A stretch of DNA of 44,461 nucleotides from the NCBI GenBank assembly GCA_002919195.1, contig PKEU01000153.1, forward strand, positions 1 to 44,461. The letters run 5' to 3'. The notes beneath the pieces are model-generated. The model was given only the letters and a program-made list of their open reading frames with translations. It searched no databases and was not told where the DNA came from. Every line of letters starts with the position of its first letter. The stretch's first letter is position 1. The translations under genes were made by a program, and so were the position numbers. Shown in pieces: positions 1 to 8,368 of the stretch. Origin of the DNA: a bacterium. GTDB lineage: Bacteria; Bacillota; Limnochordia; DTU080; RSA5.

Positions 1-40
1 CCCCCCCCCGCGGCGGCCGCGTCTGCCTCCCAAGACGGAA

Positions 41-72
41 AAAGGCGTCCTTCCGTAAGGAAGGGCGCCTTT
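41..72 (-). terminator. Intrinsic terminator downstream of the 65-aa ORF / yqeH operon
   Basis: Inverted repeat aaaggcgtccttcc-gtaa-ggaagggcgccttt; on the minus strand the stem is followed by TTTTTCC. Confidence 0.75.
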
Positions 73-132
73 GGGCGGGGGATCTCCGGGCAAACCCGTA
101 CCGTACCTCTCTGGACGAGCGGCTCTACGAGG

Positions 133-330
133 TTACCCCGTGAAGTACAAGGTGACCAGCAGCTCTTTTCCCCGGCGCTTCAACGTGATCTCCGCGAGCT
201 GGGAACGGGCCAGGCCCGGGTGGGCGCGCCTTGCTCCCTGCACGGCGCGGCGGATGTCGTCGACGATGCCGAGCCGGCTTTGGCGCACCCCTGCGGTAAA
301 CTTCAACGGCACAGCGACATAGCGCGCCAC
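133..330 (-). CDS. Small conserved-looking protein of unknown function (65 aa)
   Basis: GTG start with upstream GGGAGGG; lies between yqeH and a terminator. Confidence 0.6.
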   Translation of the reverse strand: MARYVAVPLKFTAGVRQSRLGIVDDIRRAVQGARRAHPGLARSQLAEITLKRRGKELLVTLYFTG

Positions 331-446
331 TCCAGGATCCCTCCCGCTCCTTGTGCGCTCACTTCCAGTGTACGCCCGGAGCGGCAGGTCCTATACAAGA
401 AACGCAAGCCGTGCCAGAAAGATCAAATGTTGTTTCTCCCGGAAGG

Positions 447-1610
447 TTAGCGCGCGGTGACCGGCGCCTTGGGACCGATGAGGCGAGGACGGGCGGAGAC
501 CATGGCCCCTGCGGGCACCGTCACCCGCACCTTGAGACCCGTCCGCCGGGGCGAGAGCCAGCCAAGGCCGTGGACCGCCACGTCCTCCATCTCGGCTACG
601 TCCATGACGACTTCCTCCCAGCCGTCCCTGCCCAGTGACGCCCGGCATTCGCCGCAGAGAAGCGACGATCCGGGGATGCCCTCACCCCCTAGCCACCGGG
701 TCAAGCGCATCTCTTTGACCCTGTGGATCGGCACGCCCCCTGCCGCAAAGACGAGGACGATGTGCTCTTGATCGCTGCGGCCCAGGGGCGTCACCCCGGC
801 AAGCCCACCGATGACCACCGACTGCCCGGCACTCACCTTGACGAGTTTGCTGGAAAGCGGCGCTTCAGGGACGAAGCGCGACGCGCAGGCCCGGCAGAGA
901 AGGTCGGTGAGCCGTCCCCGGGTGGTAAGGCCCGGCGTGTCGACGATCTCCAGTTGGGAAGCGTCCAGTTCTCTCGGGATGACACCGAGGGTTGTCCCAG
1001 GAAAACGGGAAACGGTGGGCCCTTCTTCCCCCGTCCCTTTCAACCAGCGGGAAAGAAGGGTCGATTTGCCCACATTGGTCGCGCCCACCAGCCCCACCTT
1101 GCCTTTGCGGCCGGCGGCGCCTTTCGCCGCTTCAAGGAGGGCGCGCATGCCAAACCCTTTCGCTGCGCTGATGGGGTAGACGCCTTGGGGCGAAATGCCG
1201 TCGGCCTTGAGCCGCTGGCGCACCCAGGCGACGACCTCCTCCGGGGGAGTCTTGGTGGGCAGCAAGTCCACCTTGTTGACAGCGACGAGCAAGCGCTTCG
1301 CCGCGCTCGCGAGGCGGGGAAGGTAGCAGCCTTCAAAGTCGACGATGTCGACCACCATCAAGCACACGTCGACCTGGTCCACCACATCGAGAACCATGGC
1401 CCACACGTCTTCTTCGTCGACCTTGACGGGAAGATCTTCGACCCCATAGTGATTGATGCGGTAGCAACGGCGGCAGACGACGGCTTCGCCGCGGCTTGCG
1501 ACATGCGGGGGCACGTAGCCCGGCGCGTCCGGATCCTCCGACTGCAGGGGGACCCCACACCCCTCGCAAACCTCATCGGTCACGTTGAAAACCCCCATGT
1601 TGGTCGGCAC
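447..1610 (-). CDS. yqeH: Ribosome biogenesis GTPase YqeH (circularly permuted GTPase)
   Basis: N-terminal zinc finger CEGCG...CRRCYRINHYG, NKVDLL before [12 protein letters not shown] and DTPGL (permuted G-motif order). Confidence 0.95.
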   Translation of the reverse strand: MPTNMGVFNVTDEVCEGCGVPLQSEDPDAPGYVPPHVASRGEAVVCRRCYRINHYGVEDLPVKVDEEDVWAMVLDVVDQVDVCLMVVDIVDFEGCYLPRLASAAKRLLVAVNKVDLLPTKTPPEEVVAWVRQRLKADGISPQGVYPISAAKGFGMRALLEAAKGAAGRKGKVGLVGATNVGKSTLLSRWLKGTGEEGPTVSRFPGTTLGVIPRELDASQLEIVDTPGLTTRGRLTDLLCRACASRFVPEAPLSSKLVKVSAGQSVVIGGLAGVTPLGRSDQEHIVLVFAAGGVPIHRVKEMRLTRWLGGEGIPGSSLLCGECRASLGRDGWEEVVMDVAEMEDVAVHGLGWLSPRRTGLKVRVTVPAGAMVSARPRLIGPKAPVTAR

Positions 1611-2149
1611 TAGCGATCGACGCCCCGCAGTTCGAGCTCAGCTTCATCGATCAACCCTTTGCGGTAAAGGCGGTTGAGGACCCTGCGCTCGACCTTTCGC
1701 ACAATCTTAGTCGTACCCAGTTCTTCCTTGCTCATGGGATTGATCAAAATCGTGTAGAGGTCCATCCGGTTGCCGCCGAGGACGTCGGTGAAAAGCTGGT
1801 CGCCGATGACGACGGTCGCCTCCGGAGCGGTCCCCAGGATCTCCAAAGCCCGGCGGAACGGCCGTTTTCTGGGTTTGATCGCCTTGGGGATCGCAGGCAC
1901 GCCCAACGTGCGGGCGATCCGCATCACTCGGCCGCTCCTCCCGTTGGAGGCGATGCAGAGTTTAAATCCCTTGGCCCGGGCCCGCTCGATCCACTCCCTG
2001 GCCTCTGCGGGAATCTCATCGGTTTCCCATGCCAGGAGCGTGTTGTCCAAATCCATGATGAGCGCCCGGAACCCCCGCTCCCACAGGTCGTCGAGGTCGA
2101 TGTCGAGCACGCTCCCGACACACTCATCCGGGCAAAACAAGTCGATCAA
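1610..2149 (-). CDS. yqeG: YqeG family HAD IIIA-type phosphatase
   Basis: DLDNTLLAWE and GDQLFTDVLGGNR HAD motifs; TTG start proposed at 2149 with GGGAGGAG upstream (track ORF extends to 2338). Confidence 0.9.
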   Translation of the reverse strand: MIDLFCPDECVGSVLDIDLDDLWERGFRALIMDLDNTLLAWETDEIPAEAREWIERARAKGFKLCIASNGRSGRVMRIARTLGVPAIPKAIKPRKRPFRRALEILGTAPEATVVIGDQLFTDVLGGNRMDLYTILINPMSKEELGTTKIVRKVERRVLNRLYRKGLIDEAELELRGVDR

Positions 2150-2174
2150 CCGCGTCTCCTCCCGCCCTTCACGA

Positions 2175-2190
2175 GTACCCTCATTATACC
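2175..2190 (-). promoter_or_regulatory. Promoter core upstream of yqeG (extended -10 TGGTATAAT)
   Basis: Minus strand ATGGTATAATGAGGGTAC; identical 16-mer recurs at 28935-28950. Confidence 0.55.
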
Positions 2191-2198
2191 ATACAGGC

Positions 2199-2906
2199 TC
2201 ACTTGCTCGCCTCGGCTGACATTTCCCGCTGCAGCTTGTGCAGCGCACGTTTTTCGATGCGGGAGACGTAGCTCCTGGAGATGCCAAGCGCCTTGGAGAT
2301 CTCCCTCTGGGTTTTCCGGATGCCGCCCCAAAGCCCATACCGGAGCTCCAGCACCTTTTTCTCCCGCCGGCTGAGCCGCCCGATCCACTCGTACATCTTT
2401 TGCTGTTCGACGTTGAGCGCGACCCGCTCCTCCACGTCTTGATCGGCGGCCAGGATATCCATCAAGGTGATCTCGTTCCCTTCCTTGTCGGAGCCGATGG
2501 GATCGTGGAGCATCACCTCGCCCCGCAGCTTCTTGGTGGAACGAAGGTGCATCAAGATCTCGTTTTCAATGCACCGGGCCGCGTACGTCGCAAGGCGCGT
2601 CTTCTTGTCGGGATCATACGTGTTGATCGCCTTGATCAGTCCGATCGTGCCGATCGAGATCAGGTCATCGGTCTCCTCGCCGGTGTTGTCAAACTTCTTG
2701 ACAATATGGGCTACGAGCCGCAAGTTCCGCTCGATGAGGGTGTTGCGGGCCTCCTCGCTCCCTTTGGCCATCTCCTCCAGCAGCTTTGCCTCTTGCTCGG
2801 GAGAGAGCGGTGTGGGGAAGACGCTGTGGTTGGTGACGTAGGAGACAAGGACAAAAATTCCCTCAAACAGCCCCAACACGGCCGCCAAAAACGGGAACAT
2901 GGGCAC
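2199..2906 (-). CDS. sigK: RNA polymerase sporulation sigma factor SigK (pro-sigma-K)
   Basis: [33 protein letters not shown]...[17 protein letters not shown] with hydrophobic N-terminal pro-sequence ([28 protein letters not shown]). Confidence 0.93.
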   Translation of the reverse strand: MPMFPFLAAVLGLFEGIFVLVSYVTNHSVFPTPLSPEQEAKLLEEMAKGSEEARNTLIERNLRLVAHIVKKFDNTGEETDDLISIGTIGLIKAINTYDPDKKTRLATYAARCIENEILMHLRSTKKLRGEVMLHDPIGSDKEGNEITLMDILAADQDVEERVALNVEQQKMYEWIGRLSRREKKVLELRYGLWGGIRKTQREISKALGISRSYVSRIEKRALHKLQREMSAEASK

Positions 2907-3007
2907 ACACCCTTCCAGGCCAGCATGGATGAGTCGATCGATGAGAATCTCTACATGCTATGCCCACAGCCTGGAGAAGGTTCCGCGTCCCTCATCCCAA
3001 ACCGAGC

Positions 3008-3298
3008 TCACGCCTCTTCTTCGTCGTCCAGCTCCCCATCGCCGCTTGCGATCGCGTCCAAGATCCCGCGGCCGTCGAGCGCCTCAGCCACCCGGTCCCA
3101 CTCGTCGTCGTCGAGTGTGACGAGATTTCCCGTCTCGATGTCTCCCTCAACCCTCAGGATGACCAGCTCCCCCTCGCTTTCCACAGGTTCCAAGAGGGCG
3201 TACGCGTGGCCGTCCACCTCGACGATCTCGTAAAGATAAAAGACGTGCTCGACCCCTTCTTCATCGACCAGGACGATCTCCTCTGGTTCGCTCACCAT
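3008..3298 (-). CDS. DUF1292 domain protein (YrzB-like)
   Basis: EEIVLVDEEGVEHVFYLYEIVEVDGHAYALLEP; ATG with AAAGGAG upstream (track ORF starts 3313). Confidence 0.85.
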   Translation of the reverse strand: MVSEPEEIVLVDEEGVEHVFYLYEIVEVDGHAYALLEPVESEGELVILRVEGDIETGNLVTLDDDEWDRVAEALDGRGILDAIASGDGELDDEEEA

Positions 3299-3713
3299 CC
3301 CCACTCCTTTCAAGATACCCCTGCAGGATCAAAACCGCGGCGGTCATGTCGACCACCTCCTTGCGGCGGCTGCGGGATAGGCCCGCCTCGAGCAAAGTCC
3401 GTTGGGCTATGCGGGTCGTAAAGCGTTCATCCCACAGGATGACGTCCCGGCCGGTGGCTTGCGCGAGTTTTTGGGCAAAAGCCTCGACTTCCTCCGCCTC
3501 CGGCCCCCGGCTGCCGTCGGTGCGCAGCGGAAAGCCCACGACGATCCCAGCGACGTTGTACGTATCGCAAAGCTTCCGGATATGCTGGAGGTCTTTCTCG
3601 CTTCCCCGCCGCCTCCACACGCCCAGCCCCTGGGCCGTCAGGCCCAAAGGGTCGCTCACGGCGATGCCGATGCTCTTCTTTCCCACATCCAAACCCAGCA
3701 GGCGTCGCTCCAC
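3261..3713 (-). CDS. ruvX: Holliday junction resolvase RuvX/YqgF
   Basis: LLGLDVGKKSIGIAVSDPLG...IVVGFPLRTDGSRG...DERFTTRIAQ; GTG start at 3713 with GGGAGAG upstream. Confidence 0.93.
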   Translation of the reverse strand: MERRLLGLDVGKKSIGIAVSDPLGLTAQGLGVWRRRGSEKDLQHIRKLCDTYNVAGIVVGFPLRTDGSRGPEAEEVEAFAQKLAQATGRDVILWDERFTTRIAQRTLLEAGLSRSRRKEVVDMTAAVLILQGYLERSGDGERTRGDRPGR

Positions 3714-3760
3714 TTTATGCTCTCCCAGCCTCGCCGCCTCAGGCGTCCCATGATTTTCCA

Positions 3761-3789
3761 CAAAAAAGAAAGAGGAGCGATCGCCCCTC
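3761..3789 (-). terminator. Intrinsic terminator after ireB
   Basis: Minus-strand GAGGGGCGATCGCTCCTC near-palindrome followed by TTTCTTTTTTG. Confidence 0.7.
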
Positions 3790-3803
3790 ATTGCTCGGCC
3801 TGC

Positions 3804-4088
3804 TCATGCTTCTCCGGCGCTGGCCGGCGCCTGGGGATCCACGTACGCCCTTATGATCTCCTCGAGGATCAGGTCGCGGTCCACCGTGCGGATCAGCGTC
3901 CGGGCGCCGGCATGGCTCGTGATGTACGTCGGATCGCCCGAGAGGAGGTAGCCGACCAGTTGGCTTACGGGATCGTATCCCTTTTCCTCCAAGGCGCGAA
4001 AGACATGCAGCAGCACGCGGCGCACATCGACCGTTTCCCGGTCGTAGCGAAACTGCCTCGTCTCATCGCTGTGGGGTGTTGTCACCAC
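3804..4088 (-). CDS. ireB: IreB family regulatory phosphoprotein (UPF0297/DUF965)
   Basis: DETRQFRYD...VLLHVFRALEEKGYDPVSQLVGYLLSGDPTYITSHAGART; GTG start near 4088 (track ORF longer). Confidence 0.92.
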   Translation of the reverse strand: MVTTPHSDETRQFRYDRETVDVRRVLLHVFRALEEKGYDPVSQLVGYLLSGDPTYITSHAGARTLIRTVDRDLILEEIIRAYVDPQAPASAGEA

Positions 4089-4107
4089 GTCGCCCCCCCC
4101 GGCGGGC

Positions 4108-6774
4108 TCAGACCTGGCGCGCCTTTTCCCCTTCCAGGTGCTGGAGGATACCGGCCTTGGCCGCGCGCAACGCCTCTTCGAGCCGGGAAGGATCTTTCCC
4201 TCCGGCCTGCGCCATCCGCTCGCTCCCACCACCGCCGCCGCCCACGATGGTGGCGGCGTTCCGGACGACCTCCCGGGCACTGACCCCCCGGGCGACCGCC
4301 CCGGGCGTGGCCATGGCCACCATCTGGACCGAGCCGCCGGCGGCCGAGGCCAGGACGACAACGGATTCGCCCAACCGCTCTTTCAAGCGGTCTCCCAGCG
4401 AACGCAGCCCGTCGCGGTCGAGCCCGTCGACGCCGGCGGTGACGATCTTGATGCCGTCGACCTCGTCAGCTTGCGCCGCCAGACCGTCGACGAAGGCCCC
4501 GGCGAGCCTGGCCTTGAGCCTTGTGACCTCGCGCTCCAGTTCTTTGACGGTACGCATCAACTTGTCGAGCTGCCCGGGCACCTCCCAAGGTCCCACTTCG
4601 AGCCGCCGCGCCGCTTCCAGCAAAGCCTCCTCTTGACTGGCGATGTGCTCAAGGGCGCCCTCGGCGGTCACCGCCTCCACCCGCCGCACGCCCGAAGCCA
4701 CGCTGCCTTCGGAGACGATCTTAAACACGCCCAGATGAGCGCTGGAGGGGACGTGGGTGCCGCCGCACAGCTCGATGCTGTAGTCGCCGATCTTGACCAC
4801 CCGGACCCGCTCGCCGTACTTCTCGCCGAAGAGGGCCATCGCCCCCATCTCCTGCGCCTCTTGGAAAGAGGTGATGGTCGTGACGACGGGGAGGTCGGCA
4901 AGAATCGCTTCATTAACCCGGCGTTCGATTTCGGCAAGCTCGTCCCTTGTCAGGGCCTGAAAATGGGTGAAGTCAAAGCGCAGCCGGTCGGGGGCCACCA
5001 GAGAACCCGCTTGCTTGGCGTGCTGTCCCAATACTTCGTGCAAGGCCTTGTGCAGCAAGTGGGTCGCCGTATGGTTGCGGGCGGTCGCGGCCCGCGTCGC
5101 TTGATCGACCGTCGCTTGCACCCGCTCGCCCACCTGCAGCGAACCGGAGACGACCTTACCCTTGTGGATGATCAAACCGCCGGCGCGTTGGGTGTCTTCG
5201 ACCAGCACTTGGCCGCCGGGCGCCGTGAGCGTGCCCGTGTCGCCGACCTGGCCGCCGCCTTCAGGGTAAAAGGGCGTCTTGTCCAAAATCACTTCCACCG
5301 CGTCGCCTGTTTCGACGCGGCCCACCTTTTCCCCGTGGGCGATCAGGCCTACGATCTCCGCCTCGGCGGAGAGCGTCTCATAGCCCAAGAACGCCGTCTC
5401 CACGATGCCAAAGTCCATCTCGTGATACGCGACGTGCGCGTCGCTTCCCAGGTATCCCATCTCGGCCCTGGCCGCCCGGGCCCTCTCCCGCTGCGCAGCC
5501 ATAGCCCGCTCAAAGCCCTCAAGGTCCAACGTGATGCCCTGGGCTTCGAGGATCTCCTGCGTGAGCTCCAGGGGAAACCCGTAGGTATCGTAAAGGCGAA
5601 ACGCGTCGTCGCCGGGAAGCACCGTACTCCCATCCTGTTTGACCGAGGCCACCATCCGCTCGAGGATCTCCATGCCCTGGTCCAAGGTCTCGTGAAAGCG
5701 AGCCTCTTCTTGGGCTACCACCCGGCGGATGAATTCCTTTTGACCCTCCAGCTCAGGATAGCCCTCTTTCATCAATTCGACGACCCGGTCGACCACTTCG
5801 GGCAAAAACAGCCGGTCGATCCCCAAGAGCTTCGCATGGCGCACCGAGCGGCGCAGCAGCCGGCGGAGCACGTAGCCGCGCCCTTCGTTGCCGGGAAGGA
5901 CGCCGTCAAAGACCATGAAGGTGACCCCGCGCATGTGGTCGGTGATCACCCGGATGCTCACGTCGGCCTCGGGATTGTCCTTGTAGTTGATGCCGGCCAC
6001 CGACGCGATGTGATCGATGATCGGCCGGATAAGATCGATCTCAAAGTTGCTGGAGACGCCTTGGAGCAGGGAGGCCGTCCGTTCCAGGCCCATGCCGGTG
6101 TCGATGCCCTTGGTCTTGAGGGGGGTAAGCTTGCCCTGTTCGTCCTGGTGAAACTGGATAAAAACCAGGTTCCAAATCTCAAGGTAACGCTCGCAATGAT
6201 CGCAGGACGGTCCGCAGCCGGGCCGGCCACAGCCAAACTCCTCGCCCCGGTCATAGTAAATCTCGGAGCACGGGCCGCAGGGGCCGACGCCGATCTCCCA
6301 GAAGTTGTCTTCTCTCCCAAGGCGCACGATCCGGGACTCCGGGAGCCCGATCTCCCGGTGCCAGATCTCAAAGGCCTCGTCGTCCTCCAAGTAGATGGAA
6401 GCCCAGAGGCGGTCGGGCTCGAGCTCTAGCCTCTGGGTGACAAACTCCCATGCGTAGTGAATCGCCTCTCGCTTGAAGTAATCGCCAAACGAGAAGTTGC
6501 CCAGCATCTCGAAAAAGGTGTGGTGCCGCCCCGTCCTGCCGACGTTTTGAATGTCGCCTGTGCGCAGGCACCGCTGGCACGTGGTGATCCGCCGGTGCGG
6601 CGGTGTCTCGAGGCCGAGAAAATACGGCTTAAACGGCACCATTCCCGCGCTGGTGAGGAGGAGCGTCGGATCTTTAGCTGGCACTAGCGAAGCGCTGGGC
6701 AGCACCGCGTGCCCTTTTTCCGCAAAGAAATCGAGGTACAATTGCCGCAATTGATTGGCGCTCATCGACCTCAC
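4108..6774 (-). CDS. alaS: Alanine--tRNA ligase
   Basis: Full-length AlaRS: FFAEKGHAVLPSASLVP, HTATHLLHKALHEVLG, CGGTHV, C-terminal DHHA1-like GGGGGG motif. Confidence 0.98.
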   Translation of the reverse strand: MRSMSANQLRQLYLDFFAEKGHAVLPSASLVPAKDPTLLLTSAGMVPFKPYFLGLETPPHRRITTCQRCLRTGDIQNVGRTGRHHTFFEMLGNFSFGDYFKREAIHYAWEFVTQRLELEPDRLWASIYLEDDEAFEIWHREIGLPESRIVRLGREDNFWEIGVGPCGPCSEIYYDRGEEFGCGRPGCGPSCDHCERYLEIWNLVFIQFHQDEQGKLTPLKTKGIDTGMGLERTASLLQGVSSNFEIDLIRPIIDHIASVAGINYKDNPEADVSIRVITDHMRGVTFMVFDGVLPGNEGRGYVLRRLLRRSVRHAKLLGIDRLFLPEVVDRVVELMKEGYPELEGQKEFIRRVVAQEEARFHETLDQGMEILERMVASVKQDGSTVLPGDDAFRLYDTYGFPLELTQEILEAQGITLDLEGFERAMAAQRERARAARAEMGYLGSDAHVAYHEMDFGIVETAFLGYETLSAEAEIVGLIAHGEKVGRVETGDAVEVILDKTPFYPEGGGQVGDTGTLTAPGGQVLVEDTQRAGGLIIHKGKVVSGSLQVGERVQATVDQATRAATARNHTATHLLHKALHEVLGQHAKQAGSLVAPDRLRFDFTHFQALTRDELAEIERRVNEAILADLPVVTTITSFQEAQEMGAMALFGEKYGERVRVVKIGDYSIELCGGTHVPSSAHLGVFKIVSEGSVASGVRRVEAVTAEGALEHIASQEEALLEAARRLEVGPWEVPGQLDKLMRTVKELEREVTRLKARLAGAFVDGLAAQADEVDGIKIVTAGVDGLDRDGLRSLGDRLKERLGESVVVLASAAGGSVQMVAMATPGAVARGVSAREVVRNAATIVGGGGGGSERMAQAGGKDPSRLEEALRAAKAGILQHLEGEKARQV

Positions 6775-6805
6775 GCCGCTCGCCTCCTCCTAAAATGCAA
6801 TGATT

Positions 6806-6834
6806 ATGTTACAAGAGGGGTTTTCCTTTGTCAA
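6806..6834 (-). promoter_or_regulatory. Sigma-A type promoter of alaS
   Basis: TTGACA (6834-6829), 17-bp spacer, TAACAT (6811-6806). Confidence 0.65.
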
Positions 6835-6939
6835 CCAAACGCCCCGCGCGTGTGAACCAAGTAGCGGCGGGTCAATTTCGCGCGCCTAACCTCACTTGGC
6901 ATCACACCTCCCTTGCGGTGACACCGCCTTGCCAGATCT

Positions 6940-6978
6940 AAGTTGGTATACCTCTTTCGCATGACTCTATACCAACTT
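6940..6978. promoter_or_regulatory. Operator-like inverted repeat upstream of the GntR/LacI-type regulator
   Basis: AAGTTGGTATA-N17-TATACCAACTT, perfect 11-bp arms. Confidence 0.7.
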
Positions 6979-7052
6979 TTTGGATCGACCAGGCAAAGTA
7001 ACAAAGGAAAACGCTGCCGCTCGCTGTAGAACTAGGTACTTGGACACACCCA

Positions 7053-7087
7053 GCTTTATACCAGGTTGCATCGAGTTGATATACGAG
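7053..7087. promoter_or_regulatory. Second pair of operator-like sites in the regulator leader
   Basis: TTTATACCAGG and TTGATATACGAG resemble the TTGGTATACCAA half-sites at 6940-6978; they abut the RBS. Confidence 0.45.
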
Positions 7088-7098
7088 GTAGGCTGCCA

Positions 7099-8208
7099 GT
7101 GAGTCACAAGGCACCTTTGTACCAACAGCTCAAAGAATCGATCATTGAACAGATCCGCCGCGGCGAGCTTCAACCGGGGGACCGGGTGCCGTCCGAGAAC
7201 GAGCTGGCCCGGCGCGCCAGCGTAAGCCGCATGACGACGAAGCAGGCCCTTACGGAACTCGCCAGAGACGGCTGGGTGTACCGCATCCGGGGCAAAGGGA
7301 CCTTTGTCGCGTCCGCCCTGCCGACCAGCGAGCGCAAGCTCCCCCGTGCGGTTGGGATCTTCGTTCCCCATCTCAACAACCCATACGCAACGCGCATCAT
7401 CCTAGGGGTCGAAGCTGAGCTCGCCAAGGAAGGGTATCATTTGATCTTCCGGAGCGGCGGCACGCCCCAAGCGGAGGTCGCCTCCGTGCGAGATCTCCTG
7501 GATGCAGGGATCGCGGGGCTCATCGTATGGCCGGCACCGGGCGAGTACATCAATCAAGAGCTTGTCCGGCTGCGCCTCGCTCATTTTCCTATCGTCCTGG
7601 TCGACCGGTATCTCCGGGGCCTCCAGGTCGACTGTGCCCAGTCTGACAACTTGCGCGGCGGCTACATCGCTACGAAACACCTCCTCGACCTCGGGCACCG
7701 CCACATCGCTTATGCTGCCCGTTTCTTCAGCAACGTCACATCAGTGGAGGAGCGCCACCTCGGCTACCAGGCCGCGCTCCGAGAAGCCGGAATCCAACCC
7801 CAAGACCAGTATGTCTGGGTGATTCCCGTCGTCGTCGACTGGACCGAGTGGCTCAAAGACCACCTCACCCGCTACCCGGAAGTGACCGCGATCTTTTGCG
7901 AAAACGACTCCATCGCCGTTGAGCTGATCTCATCGGCTGCGATCCTAGGCATCCGGGTGCCGGAAGATCTCTCCGTTGTCGGTTTTGACGATGCCGACCG
8001 GATGGACCAGGCGCAAGTCCCGCTCACCACGGTCCGCCAGGACGCCGCCGGGCTGGGCAAGACGGCCGCCCGGCTTCTCATCGAGCGCATCCAACGTGCG
8101 GAGCGGGGAGATGCGGGTTCGCCCGACGGAATTCGCCAAGTGCTCTTGCCGGTGGAGCTCGTAAGGCGCGCATCCACCGCTTCACCTACACAGTCGAAGG
8201 CGAGGTGA
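7099..8208 (+). CDS. GntR-HTH / LacI-type periplasmic-binding transcriptional regulator (AraR-like architecture)
   Basis: N-terminal GntR HTH (PLYQQLKESIIEQIRRGELQPGDRVPSENELARRASVSRMTTKQALTELARDGWVYRIRGKGTFV) plus LacI-type effector domain (GFDDADRMDQAQVPLTTVRQD). GTG at 7099 with GAGGT upstream is preferred over TTG at 7066. Confidence 0.93.
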   Translation: MSHKAPLYQQLKESIIEQIRRGELQPGDRVPSENELARRASVSRMTTKQALTELARDGWVYRIRGKGTFVASALPTSERKLPRAVGIFVPHLNNPYATRIILGVEAELAKEGYHLIFRSGGTPQAEVASVRDLLDAGIAGLIVWPAPGEYINQELVRLRLAHFPIVLVDRYLRGLQVDCAQSDNLRGGYIATKHLLDLGHRHIAYAARFFSNVTSVEERHLGYQAALREAGIQPQDQYVWVIPVVVDWTEWLKDHLTRYPEVTAIFCENDSIAVELISSAAILGIRVPEDLSVVGFDDADRMDQAQVPLTTVRQDAAGLGKTAARLLIERIQRAERGDAGSPDGIRQVLLPVELVRRASTASPTQSKAR

Positions 8209-8368
8209 TGGCCTGCCGGAGCGCCTATCGGAGGGCCGCCGGCTCGCAGAACGTGGTCTCGAAGCGCCGGCGCGCTTGAGGGCGCGATCTTTGGGCGTCA
8301 AAAGTTTTCGTAACCGTCGAGAGTATTTTGATCGTCCCGATACGACCAGCTACGGGAGGCGCAAGACG

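Noticed and set aside
1-21. Poly-C / GCGGCCGC run at the window edge
   Set aside because: Could be an assembly or contig-edge artefact; nothing further supportable.
4138-6429. 763-aa plus-strand ORF antisense to alaS
   Set aside because: Frame-shadow ORF of a GC-rich, strongly biased gene; opposite strand encodes unmistakable AlaRS.
6775-6900. Possible T-box leader upstream of alaS (also checked at aspS and hisS)
   Set aside because: No AGGGUGGNACCGCG-like motif or specifier structure; alaS has a plain TTGACA promoter close to its RBS.
6850-6900. CCAAGT-N-ACTTGG inverted repeat between alaS and the regulator
   Set aside because: Six-bp arms with long spacer; expected by chance at this length and not matching the TTGGTATACCAA sites.
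6967-7371. 134-aa minus-strand ORF overlapping the regulator
   Set aside because: Antisense to the clear GntR HTH domain and its operator region; no RBS or domain.
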